Origin: CAYYWV01 sp964475385
GTDB taxonomy: Bacteria > Pseudomonadota > Alphaproteobacteria > JAAXGF01
NCBI GenBank assembly: GCA_964475385.1
Contig: CAYYWV010000094.1
Location: forward strand, 1 to 9,640
Length of the DNA stretch: 9,640 nt
Direction of reading: 5' to 3'
A program made the position numbers and the translations under genes. The notes below the pieces were generated by a model. It saw only the letters and a program-made list of their open reading frames with translations, was not told the origin of the DNA and made no database searches. Positions 1 through 6,764 of this stretch are shown one piece after another. Position 1 is the first letter of the stretch; the number at the start of each line of letters is the position of its first letter.

Positions 1-623
1 TCGGGCGGGACGTTCCAGCATCTGAGCGACGGCGCGCCGCCCGGATCGTCGATGACGCCGAGATGCCCGGTCCGCATGCGGAACGAGCGGCCGGCGCCTT
101 CGGGCGGGGCGAGGCCGAGCTGTCGAGGGAAGAAGCGAAGCACGCCGTTGCTGCTGACCGCGAGCGCGGCCTCGTCGCCGCGGACGGTTGCGCGAAGCAT
201 GTCGAGGAAGCCGCGCACCGCGGAGACGATGTCCGCCTCGCGGCTCCCCCATCCGGCGTCCTCTGGCCAGATGTCCTCCCGGTTCCACCGTTCGAGCGCC
301 TCCTCCTGGCCGAGGGCGGCGATCTCCTGCGCCGTCTTGCCGGCCCAGCGCCCGTAGTCGATCTCGTCGAGCCGCGGATCGACGATTGGCGCGCCCTCGA
401 GCGCCAGCGCGTCCGCGATGATGGCGGCGAAGTCCCGGGTCCGGCGCAAAGGGCCGCAGAAGACGCGCGCCGGGCGGATGCGATGCGCCCGCAGCGCCGC
501 CGCCACCGCCTGCGCTTGGGCGACGCCTTTCTCGACCAAGGGCAGGTCGGTCTCGCGCCCGACCCACACGACCTTATCGCCGGGGGCGAAGGTGTTGCCG
601 TGGCGGGCGAGGATGAGCTTCAT
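1..623 (-). CDS. Histidine-phosphatase-superfamily protein (phosphoglycerate mutase-like), 3' end cut by window
   Basis: The frame is open from ATG at 623 to the left edge (207 codons, no stop), so the C-terminus is missing. The protein opens with MKLILARHGNT: R7-H8-G9 is the RHG motif that carries the phosphorylated histidine of this superfamily. GPLRRTRDFA matches the second substrate-binding arginine region, and LDEIDYGRW holds the usual acidic residue (E87). The second catalytic histidine, normally in a VSHGG-like motif, is absent: the aligned stretch reads VSSNGVLRF with Ser at 158. It may be a divergent phosphatase, a non-hydrolytic relative, or a member of a subfamily with another acid/base. 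The start is the only sensible one, since the RHG motif must lie a few residues in. It follows the KdsB-like gene by 23 bp and is probably co-transcribed, so removing phosphate from a sugar intermediate is a plausible role, but the substrate is unknown. Confidence 0.85.
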   Translation of the reverse strand, partial: MKLILARHGNTFAPGDKVVWVGRETDLPLVEKGVAQAQAVAAALRAHRIRPARVFCGPLRRTRDFAAIIADALALEGAPIVDPRLDEIDYGRWAGKTAQEIAALGQEEALERWNREDIWPEDAGWGSREADIVSAVRGFLDMLRATVRGDEAALAVSSNGVLRFFPRQLGLAPPEGAGRSFRMRTGHLGVIDDPGGAPSLRCWNVPP

Positions 624-646
624 GGCCGACGCGGGATCACGGAGGC

Positions 647-1438
647 TCAAGCGGGCGCGACGAGCTCGCCTTCGCGCGCGATCAGGCGCTCGACCATGGC
701 GATGTCCTCGGGCGCATCCACCGACCAATGGGTCCGGCCGCGGTAGTCGACCACCGCAACCCGGATGGGGATGCCGTTCTCGAGCGCCCGGAGCTGCTCG
801 AGCTGCTCGGCGACCTCGAGCGGCGTGGGGTCGAGCGCGACCAGCTCTTCGAGCGCGTCGCGGCGATAGCCGTAGATCCCGATATGGCGATAGACGGGCG
901 GGACCGCCATGTCCCTGATCCGCATGTAGGGGATGATCGCCTTCGAGAAGTAAAGGGCGTTGCGGTTCTTGTCGAAGGTGACGAGCGTCCCGCTGGTCGG
1001 GCTCTCGACCTTGGAGGCCCGGATCTCCTCGTACTGTTGCCAGCTACACTGGACCGCCGGCGTAATCAGGCGGACCGAGGGATCGGCGCGCAGGCCGTCG
1101 ACCAGCGCTTGGAGAACCCAGGGCGGGGTGAGCACGGCGTCGCCCTGGAGGTTGAGGACCGCGTCCGGCGGTCGGGGAAGCGTCTTCACCGCCTCCCAGA
1201 CCCGCTCGGTGCCGTTGCGGCAGGTCTCGGGCGTCATGATGGCGGTCGCGCCGAAGCTCTCCGCATGATGGACGATCCGCTCGTCCTCGGTGGCGATGTA
1301 GACCCCTGAGACGCCGTCCACCGCTCGCGCGATCGACCAGGTCCGGTTGAGCAGGCTGCGGCCGCCGATGCGGGCGAGCGGCTTGCCGGGGAAACGCCGC
1401 GATCCGTAGCGGGCGGGGATGACGATGGCGATGTCCAT
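647..1438 (-). CDS. kdsB: CMP-KDO synthetase-like cytidylyltransferase (3-deoxy-ulosonate activation)
   Basis: This 263-residue protein matches the length and order of KdsB, the cytosolic enzyme that transfers CMP from CTP to 3-deoxy-manno-octulosonate before its incorporation into lipopolysaccharide or capsule. Visible motifs are the nucleotide loop IPARYGSRRFPGKPL (7-21), NGTERV (75-80; usually SGTxRV), NLQGD with the metal-binding Asp at about 100, HIGIYGYRRDAL, the LE-x-x-EQLEQLR-ALENG signature and WSVDAPEDI with the second metal Asp at about 241. The canonical QGDEP motif reads QGDAV here, so the conserved Glu-Pro is lost. That, and the lack of other KDO genes in view, allows a different ulosonic acid as substrate; I use the symbol at family level only. 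It lies 28 bp after the kinase gene and 23 bp before the phosphatase-like gene, on the same strand. No strong Shine-Dalgarno is visible. Confidence 0.85.
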   Translation of the reverse strand: MDIAIVIPARYGSRRFPGKPLARIGGRSLLNRTWSIARAVDGVSGVYIATEDERIVHHAESFGATAIMTPETCRNGTERVWEAVKTLPRPPDAVLNLQGDAVLTPPWVLQALVDGLRADPSVRLITPAVQCSWQQYEEIRASKVESPTSGTLVTFDKNRNALYFSKAIIPYMRIRDMAVPPVYRHIGIYGYRRDALEELVALDPTPLEVAEQLEQLRALENGIPIRVAVVDYRGRTHWSVDAPEDIAMVERLIAREGELVAPA

Positions 1439-1466
1439 TTCGAACGTTCGTCTTAAAGAATTGCGA

Positions 1467-2522
1467 TCAGAGAGCGCGAAGATGATCGAGATAGACCGAC
1501 GGCGGCGGGTAGTGCTTTCCCCACGAGACGCCGGCCGCGGGCTCCTCCGCCTCGTCGCGCTTGGCGCTTTCGAAGTTGAAGGTCCGCATCAGCCACAGCA
1601 TCTCGTAAGCGCGCATCCGGGCCTCATCGATAGCCGTTCCGGCGAGGCTCCGATAGCCGTCGAGGAAGGCCCTGTAGAGCGCCGGATCGTGGCCCAACAT
1701 GCCATCCTCGCCGATGGCGGTCCAATACTTCATCTTGACGAGGTCGAGCTCGGGCGCTTCGACCAGCCAGTTGTCCCAATCGATGATCTTTCGCCCTCCG
1801 TCGGGCGCGACGATGATGTTGCCGCCGGCATAGTCGTTATGCACTAGACAGGGCCGGGCGGGGCGAATCCGGCCGATGTCGAGCGCCCGGGCCTTGGCGG
1901 CGAGTCGCGCCGGCAGCCGTTGCTCCGCTTCCGCAAGCTCTTGGCCGAAGGCGCGCGCGAAGTTCTCGGCCCAGCCGAGCGGCGCGCGCCCGATCTGGAA
2001 GATGTCGCGGTAGTAGGACTCGAAGGCGATCCGGTGCAGACGCGCAAGGTCTTGGCCGGCAAGAAAGTACTGCCCGGCGTCGCCGGCGCGCCACAGCACG
2101 TCGCCCTCCACCCACTCGAAAATGAAGAATGGGTAGGGGAGCCGATGGCGCGACCAGTCGTAGTAGACGACGCTGCGCACCAGGCGGTGGCTGATATGCG
2201 CGCCCGAGGGCGCGCGCAGGATGCCGTCCACGATGGTGCGGGCGACCTCGTCGTTGGCGGCCGCGCGCGCGTGGTAGATGATGAAGATCGCGAAGATCTC
2301 CTTGATGATGTCCCGCTCGTACTTGAACCGGTATTGGTCGAAGGTGATCCGCACCCCCAGGGTCTGGCCGGCGTATCTGACCTTGTAGATGGAGTTCATG
2401 TTGCCGGAGATGACGTCCAAGACCTCGACCCGGCCGTCGCCCCCGAGCCGGGTTGCGAACACGTCTTGCAGACGCGCGAGGATCTCGTCCGTATCGGGCC
2501 GTTCGAGCCGGGTGCTGTCCAT
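1467..2522 (-). CDS. APH/choline-kinase-fold small-molecule phosphotransferase
   Basis: A 351-residue cytosolic kinase of the aminoglycoside phosphotransferase/choline kinase fold. The catalytic loop is VHNDYAGGNIIV: H228, D230 (catalytic base) and N235 fit the HxDxxxxN motif. It is followed by KIIDWDNW with the metal-binding Asp at 248 in the DFG position. The N-lobe has GNMNSIYKVRYAG as a nucleotide loop and LGVRI in the ATP-anchoring strand. The frame is open upstream to 2690, but that stretch (RSGGSAGSSGWP, RRRVLLPEPDARP) looks like translated intergenic DNA; MDSTRL at 2522 is the natural start, though no clear Shine-Dalgarno precedes it. It heads the leftward kinase, cytidylyltransferase, phosphatase-like set. 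Family members phosphorylate aminoglycosides, choline, sugars or amino acids. The context favours a sugar or a head group such as choline over antibiotic resistance, but the sequence does not settle this. Confidence 0.85.
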   Translation of the reverse strand: MDSTRLERPDTDEILARLQDVFATRLGGDGRVEVLDVISGNMNSIYKVRYAGQTLGVRITFDQYRFKYERDIIKEIFAIFIIYHARAAANDEVARTIVDGILRAPSGAHISHRLVRSVVYYDWSRHRLPYPFFIFEWVEGDVLWRAGDAGQYFLAGQDLARLHRIAFESYYRDIFQIGRAPLGWAENFARAFGQELAEAEQRLPARLAAKARALDIGRIRPARPCLVHNDYAGGNIIVAPDGGRKIIDWDNWLVEAPELDLVKMKYWTAIGEDGMLGHDPALYRAFLDGYRSLAGTAIDEARMRAYEMLWLMRTFNFESAKRDEAEEPAAGVSWGKHYPPPSVYLDHLRAL

Positions 2523-2731
2523 GATGCGGGCGACGGCGCGCTTTGTGGGCTCTGCGGAAATCGGGCGGGCGTCGGGTTCCGGCAAGAGTACCCGGCGGCG
2601 CGCGCCCGCGCCAATCGCTTTCCGCTCTAAACTAGGCCAGACCGGCCAGCCGCTTGACCCGGCGGAGCCGCCGCTCCTAATCTCGATCAAGGAGGGGGAT
2701 CACGGCCTGCGCTAGCGTCGCCGCCTTGCGC
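2523..2731. promoter_or_regulatory. Divergent intergenic region with probable promoters for both gene sets
   Basis: These 209 bases separate the leftward kinase gene from the rightward SDR gene, so both promoters should lie here. On the plus strand TTGACC (2654-2659) resembles a -35 box, but the best -10 at 18-bp spacing, TAATCT (2678-2683), is poor. Between them lies an inverted repeat CGGCGG-AG-CCGCCG (2660-2673), which could be an operator or chance in GC-rich DNA. An AAGGAGG (2689-2695) looks like a strong Shine-Dalgarno but has no ATG, GTG or TTG at normal spacing. On the minus strand I see only weak AT-rich -10 candidates around 2624-2632. No RNA gene or riboswitch is recognised. Confidence 0.4.
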
Positions 2732-3493
2732 ATGGAGGGACAAGCCATCCGGCTGAAGGGAAAGGTCGCCGTCATCACCGGGGCGAGCCGCGGGATCGGC
2801 CGCGCCATCGCGCTCGCCTTCGCCCGCGAGGGGGCCGCGGTCGCGGTGGGTTATGCGCGCGAAGACAGGCGCGCCGACGAGGTGGCCGCGACGATCGCCG
2901 AGAACGGCGGTCGGGCGTTCGCGGTTCGGCTCGACGTCCGCGACCGGGCGCAGTGCCGCCGCGCTTTCGCCGCCGCCGCCGAGCGCTTCGGCGGGATCGA
3001 CGTTCTCGTCAACAACGCCGGCGTCAATCACCGCTGCGACTTCATGGACACCACCGACGAGGACTGGGACCGGATCATGGCGGTCAACCTCAAAGGGCCG
3101 TTCATCTGCACCCAAGAGGTGTTCCCCCACATGATCGCCCGCGGCGGGGGCCGGATCATCAACATCAGCTCGGTCGCCGGCGAGTACCACGGCCCCAGGA
3201 CCGTTCACTACGCGGTGTCGAAGGCCGGGCTCAACAGCCTGACCAAGGTGACGGCGCGCTACGGCGCGGCCCACAACATCCTCGTCAACGCGGTCGCCCC
3301 CGGCATCATGCTGACCGACCAGACCGCGGACGAACTCGCGAGCCCGGCGGGCCAGGCGATCGTCGACATGACGCTTTTGCGCCGGCCGGGCGCGCTTTCC
3401 GACGTTGCGAGCGCTTGCGTCTTCCTCGCCTCGGACGAGCAGAACTACATGACCGGCCAGGTTCTCAGCGTCAGCGGCGGCGCGGTGCTTTAG
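2732..3493 (+). CDS. Classical short-chain dehydrogenase/reductase (FabG-like)
   Basis: A 253-residue NAD(P)-dependent oxidoreductase of the classical SDR family. It shows the cofactor loop TGASRGIG (16-23), the NNAG structural motif (94-97), and the catalytic set Ser147 (NISSVAG), Tyr160 and Lys164 (YAVSK). The C-terminal VTGQVL-type segment, here MTGQVLSVSGG, is also present. Length and motif order are typical of FabG-like enzymes, which reduce ketones or oxidise secondary alcohols; the name FabG would over-specify it, since the neighbours are sugar genes rather than fatty-acid genes. ATG at 2732 puts the usual short lead before LKGKVAVITG; a TTG two codons upstream (2726) is possible, and neither has a well-placed Shine-Dalgarno. 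It is the first gene of the rightward set, 9 bp before the aldolase gene. It may oxidise or reduce a sugar or sugar acid that feeds or leaves the aldolase step. Confidence 0.9.
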   Translation: MEGQAIRLKGKVAVITGASRGIGRAIALAFAREGAAVAVGYAREDRRADEVAATIAENGGRAFAVRLDVRDRAQCRRAFAAAAERFGGIDVLVNNAGVNHRCDFMDTTDEDWDRIMAVNLKGPFICTQEVFPHMIARGGGRIINISSVAGEYHGPRTVHYAVSKAGLNSLTKVTARYGAAHNILVNAVAPGIMLTDQTADELASPAGQAIVDMTLLRRPGALSDVASACVFLASDEQNYMTGQVLSVSGGAVL

Positions 3494-3502
3494 GAGAGAC
3501 GC

Positions 3503-4276
3503 ATGGAGGCATCCGAGCTCAAGGCGCGCCTGAAACGGCGGCAACCGGTCATCGGCACCTGGTCGCACATCCCCAATCTCCAGGTGGTCGAGATCATCGC
3601 CGCCTGCGGCCTTGACTTCGTGGTCTTCGACATGGAGCACGGCCCGCATTCGCACGCTGATATGCCGGCGCTTTACTGCGCCGCCGAAGCGCACGGGATG
3701 GCGCCGATCACGCGGGTGTCGGGGCCCGACAACAGCAACGTGCTGCGGGCGCTCGATTCGGGGGCCAAGGGGATCATGGTTCCGCACGTCGATGGCCTCG
3801 CCATGGCCGAGCGCTGCCTCGAATCGATGTACTACGGGACCGGCCCGCACAGCCGCGGGGTCGCGACGCTGACTCGGGCCTCGCTGTTCGATCAGGCCCG
3901 AGAGGCCGACCACTTCGCGACCCAGAACGCGCTTGTAACCTCGGTGCTGATGGTCGAGGACCGAGCGGGGCTCGACGCGCTTGACGCGATCTGCGCGCTG
4001 CCCCGGCTCGACGTCGTGTTCGTCGGCATCTACGACCTCGCCCAAAGCTTGGGCATGCCCGGCGGCCTCAAAGATCCCGCCTTCCGCGCATTGTTCGAGG
4101 ACGCGGTCGCCCGCATCCTCGACCGCGGGGTCGCGGTCGGCTGCTATGCGCCGGATGCGGCCGCCGCCCGAGAGCTGATCGAAATGGGGATCGCCTTCGT
4201 CACCATCAGCGTCGACGGCGCCATGCTCCGCCAATCTTACGAGCGGGTCATGGCCGAGCTCGGCCGCGACCGCTGA
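3503..4276 (+). CDS. HpcH/HpaI-family class II 2-keto-3-deoxy acid aldolase
   Basis: A 257-residue metal-dependent aldolase of the HpcH/HpaI (phosphoenolpyruvate-binding barrel) family, which reversibly joins pyruvate, or a related 2-oxo acid, to an aldehyde. The active-site set is intact: DMEHGPHS with catalytic His46, Arg71 in ITRVSG for the pyruvate carboxylate, the GAKGIMVPHV strand, and metal ligands Glu152 (LMVED) and Asp178 (VGIYDLAQSLG). These positions track the HpaI residues His45, Arg70, Glu149 and Asp175 as I recall them. Length is normal. A good Shine-Dalgarno, GGAGAG, overlaps the stop codon of the SDR gene and sits just before the ATG, so translation of the two is probably linked. 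Family members usually work in aromatic or sugar-acid breakdown. Here the glycosyltransferase follows only 14 bp later, which suggests synthesis of a 2-keto-3-deoxy sugar acid instead; that is inference. Confidence 0.9.
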   Translation: MEASELKARLKRRQPVIGTWSHIPNLQVVEIIAACGLDFVVFDMEHGPHSHADMPALYCAAEAHGMAPITRVSGPDNSNVLRALDSGAKGIMVPHVDGLAMAERCLESMYYGTGPHSRGVATLTRASLFDQAREADHFATQNALVTSVLMVEDRAGLDALDAICALPRLDVVFVGIYDLAQSLGMPGGLKDPAFRALFEDAVARILDRGVAVGCYAPDAAAARELIEMGIAFVTISVDGAMLRQSYERVMAELGRDR

Positions 4277-4290
4277 GCGCGCATCGTCCC

Positions 4291-5709
4291 ATGGCCGGAA
4301 CCGACCGCGCGCCCGCCAAGGTCTCGATCATCATCCGGACCCGGAACGAGGAGTCCTGGGTCGGCCATTGCCTCGACATGGTGTTCAAGCAGGACCACCC
4401 GGACTTCGAGGTCATCGTCGTCGATAACGAGAGCGCCGACTACACGCTCGAAGTGGTGCGCCGCTACCCGGTCAAGGAGGTGCTCACGATCCGCGACTAC
4501 CGGCCGGGCCGCGCCCTCAACCTGGGGATTCGGGCCTCGAACGGGGTCTATCTCGCGTTTCTGTCGGCGCACTGCATTCCGAAGGACGAGCGCTGGCTCG
4601 CGGCGCTCCTCGGCGGTTTTTCGGACCCGTCCATCGCCGGCGTCTATGGACGGCAGCTTCCGCTCGTCTTCAGTCCGGCGCTCGATAAACGCGATCTGCT
4701 CACGATCTTCGGCCTCGACCGGCGGGTTCAGACCAAGGACCACTTCTTCCACAACGCGAACAGCATGGTCCGGCGGGACGTGTGGGAGCGTTACCCGTTC
4801 GACGAGACTCTGACCAACATCGAAGACCGCCACTGGGGCAAGCAGGTGATCGAGGCCGGGTTTCGCCTCGCCTACGAGCCCGACGCCGCCGTCTACCATC
4901 ACCACGGGGTCAACCGGAACAACGATCTCGCCCGGGCGCACAGCGTCTCCAAGATGCTGGACCTGCTCGACGAGGAGATCGCGACCGCGCTGCCCGAAAG
5001 CCTCAAGCCCGAGAACTGCAACGTGGTCGCGGTCGCGCCGGTCCTCGGCGAGCCGCGGGATCTTCAGGGCTACGACCTGTTCTCGGCGCTTCTGCGCCAG
5101 CTCGCGGCGGCGCGCTATGTGCGCACGGTCTACGTGATTGCGGAAAGCGAGACCGCGCGCGCCGCGGCGGAGCGGCACGGCGCGGCGTTCATCCCGCGCC
5201 CCGAGCATCTGATGTCGCGGGAACGCACGCTGGGCGAGGTTCTCCAGTACGCGCTCGGAGAGATCGAAGCCCGCGGCGACTACCCGCAAAGCATCCTTTA
5301 CGCCAACTACCTGTGCCCGTTCCGCCCGCCCAACCTGTTCGACGAGCTGGTGACCGAGCAGCAGTACAAAGGGCTCGAGACCGTGTTCCCGGGCTATGTG
5401 GATTACAACGAGCATTGGATCAGCGCCCAACCGGACAGTTTCACGCGGGTGACCGAGGCCGTGAAGCCCGGGCCCGACAGGCCGCGGCTCTACCGCTCGC
5501 TCTACGGCCTTGGCTGCGTCACCCATGTCTCGACGATCCGCCGCGGCCGACTGGTCGGCGAGCGGGTCGGCATCGTCCCGATCCGCGATCACGTCTACGC
5601 TTTGCGTTGCACCGACGAGAAGCCGGTGCCCGAGCCGCCGTCGAATCACGACCCCGAATCGCCGCTCGGCTGGACCTCGGTGCTGTTTCTCAAGGAGTTC
5701 CGGCCCTGA
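4291..5709 (+). CDS. Family 2 glycosyltransferase fused to a NeuA-like cytidylyltransferase-related domain
   Basis: A 472-residue protein, long for a simple GT2 enzyme, with no signal peptide or membrane segment. Residues about 10-235 form a GT-A domain: VSIIIRTRNEE (11-21), VVDNESAD (D45), the acceptor-side ED pair (178-179) in NIEDRHWG, and YHHHG (202-206). The usual DxD metal motif is replaced by LSAHCIP (91-97). Residues about 244-470 form a second domain resembling CMP-sialate synthetases: AVAPVLGEP...GYDLF at the N-terminal strand, then VRTVYVIAES, FIPRPEHL (300-307; compare RPxxL) and PFRPPNLFDEL (343 on; compare SPLRxxxxI). The phosphate loop GSKxxPxKN of real cytidylyltransferases is shortened and missing, so the domain may have lost catalysis and instead bind a CMP-sugar, or do something new. 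The domain call rests on my reading of motifs without a profile search. The gene follows the aldolase gene by 14 bp and probably sits in its operon. Confidence 0.85.
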   Translation: MAGTDRAPAKVSIIIRTRNEESWVGHCLDMVFKQDHPDFEVIVVDNESADYTLEVVRRYPVKEVLTIRDYRPGRALNLGIRASNGVYLAFLSAHCIPKDERWLAALLGGFSDPSIAGVYGRQLPLVFSPALDKRDLLTIFGLDRRVQTKDHFFHNANSMVRRDVWERYPFDETLTNIEDRHWGKQVIEAGFRLAYEPDAAVYHHHGVNRNNDLARAHSVSKMLDLLDEEIATALPESLKPENCNVVAVAPVLGEPRDLQGYDLFSALLRQLAAARYVRTVYVIAESETARAAAERHGAAFIPRPEHLMSRERTLGEVLQYALGEIEARGDYPQSILYANYLCPFRPPNLFDELVTEQQYKGLETVFPGYVDYNEHWISAQPDSFTRVTEAVKPGPDRPRLYRSLYGLGCVTHVSTIRRGRLVGERVGIVPIRDHVYALRCTDEKPVPEPPSNHDPESPLGWTSVLFLKEFRP

Positions 5710-5765
5710 TCGCCGGACAGGTCGTCGGCCGCTCCGCCGAACATAGGGATTAAGGACGCAAAACC

Positions 5766-6761
5766 ATGCAGATACTCGTCGTCGGCGGCTTCGGTTACAT
5801 CGGTTCGCAGGTGCTCGACACCCTCGCGCGGCGCGCGGCGTACAAAGACGCCGACATCGTCGTGGTCGACAACTGGTCTTACGGCCGCGGCATGGCGCCG
5901 GTGCAGGCGTACTTCGCCGAGCGGCTCAAGCGGATGCGCAGCTACTGCCTCGACGTGAGCGAGAGCGAGTCCAAGACCTTGGGCGCGCTCGTCGAAAAGA
6001 GCGACTACGTCATCAACGTCGCCTCGCTGACCCAGATCCCGAACAGCCCGCTGCACGAGAAGTACATCGTCGGCGGGGCGGAGACCCTGGCGCGGATGAT
6101 TCGCGAGGGCGGGAAGGCGCGAAAGGTCATCGACATCTCGAGCACCAGCGTCTACGGGCCGGTCCGGACCGCGATGCCCGAGGTCCGCCCGCCCTATGCG
6201 GAAGAGATCTTCCCCGACCCCGCCATCGCGCTTCACAACTATGCGGCGAGCAAGCTCAGGGCCGAGCGGGTCTGGCGGTCCGACGCGAACCGGGGGATTC
6301 CGATCACCGTTCTCAGGTTGAGCACCGTCTTCGGCTATGCGGTGGGCATGCGCTACAACCAGTTCGTCAACGCCTTTCTGGTCGACGCGGTGGCCGGCCG
6401 CGAGACGGTCCTGCCGGGCGCGGCCGAGAACTTTCGTCCCCATGTCCACGTCGCCGATGCGGCCGAGCTTATCGTGCATCTGCTCGACAACGATCCCCAT
6501 ACCCACGGCGAGGTCATCAACGTGGGCGCGCGCCATCTCAACCCCCAGCTCGGCGAGCTCTACGGCTCGCTTGCGGCCCTCTTGCGCGAGGAGTTCGGGA
6601 TCGCGCCGCGCTACGCCTTCGCCGCCGAGCGCGGGCAGGAGACGATCAGCGAGTCCTATCAGGTCGATTTCGCCAAGTTCGAGGCCACGGTCGGCTTTCG
6701 CCTCCGCCACGACTTCGCCTCCGGCGCGCGCGAGCTCGTCCGCAAGGTGATGGGCGGATAA
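5766..6761 (+). CDS. NAD-dependent epimerase/dehydratase (extended SDR), sugar-nucleotide type
   Basis: A 331-residue extended short-chain dehydrogenase of the nucleotide-sugar epimerase/dehydratase group. The NAD loop is GGFGYIGS (7-14), followed by VVVDNWSYGRG, where an acidic residue ends the second strand and binds the adenosine ribose. The catalytic set is SSTSVYG (125-131) with Tyr159 and Lys163 in YAASK. The C-terminal half has RLSTVFG, FRPHVHVADAA and VINVGARHLN, the usual sugar-nucleotide pocket landmarks. Such enzymes epimerise, dehydrate or reduce NDP-sugars in the cytosol; the exact reaction cannot be read here. A modest Shine-Dalgarno, AAGGA, lies about ten bases before the ATG. 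The 56-bp gap from the glycosyltransferase gene is the largest in this set, but there is no obvious terminator in it, so it is probably the last gene of the operon. Confidence 0.9.
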   Translation: MQILVVGGFGYIGSQVLDTLARRAAYKDADIVVVDNWSYGRGMAPVQAYFAERLKRMRSYCLDVSESESKTLGALVEKSDYVINVASLTQIPNSPLHEKYIVGGAETLARMIREGGKARKVIDISSTSVYGPVRTAMPEVRPPYAEEIFPDPAIALHNYAASKLRAERVWRSDANRGIPITVLRLSTVFGYAVGMRYNQFVNAFLVDAVAGRETVLPGAAENFRPHVHVADAAELIVHLLDNDPHTHGEVINVGARHLNPQLGELYGSLAALLREEFGIAPRYAFAAERGQETISESYQVDFAKFEATVGFRLRHDFASGARELVRKVMGG

Positions 6762-6764
6762 GCG

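Noticed and set aside
63..746. Plus-strand open frame (227 codons) over the left-edge gene
   Set aside because: Antisense to the histidine-phosphatase-like gene, which has an RHG motif and a natural start.
1441..1450. Palindrome CGAACGTTCG just upstream of the KdsB-like gene
   Set aside because: A single 10-bp palindrome inside a 28-bp gap within a co-directional set, with no second copy or promoter; probably chance.
2523..2690. N-terminal extension of the kinase to an upstream ATG
   Set aside because: The added 56 residues are low-complexity and unlike any kinase N-lobe; the frame is open only because of GC content.
2687..4234. Long open frame on the minus strand (515 codons) opposite the SDR and aldolase genes
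   Set aside because: Its product is rich in Asp, Arg, Val and His with no recognisable domain, as expected for the antisense of GC-rich genes; the plus-strand frames have complete catalytic motifs.
4237..5649. Long open frame on the minus strand (470 codons) opposite the glycosyltransferase gene
   Set aside because: Antisense shadow of the glycosyltransferase; low-complexity composition and no domain motifs.
5646..6710. Minus-strand open frame (354 codons) opposite the epimerase gene
   Set aside because: Shadow of a gene with clear NAD-binding and catalytic motifs.
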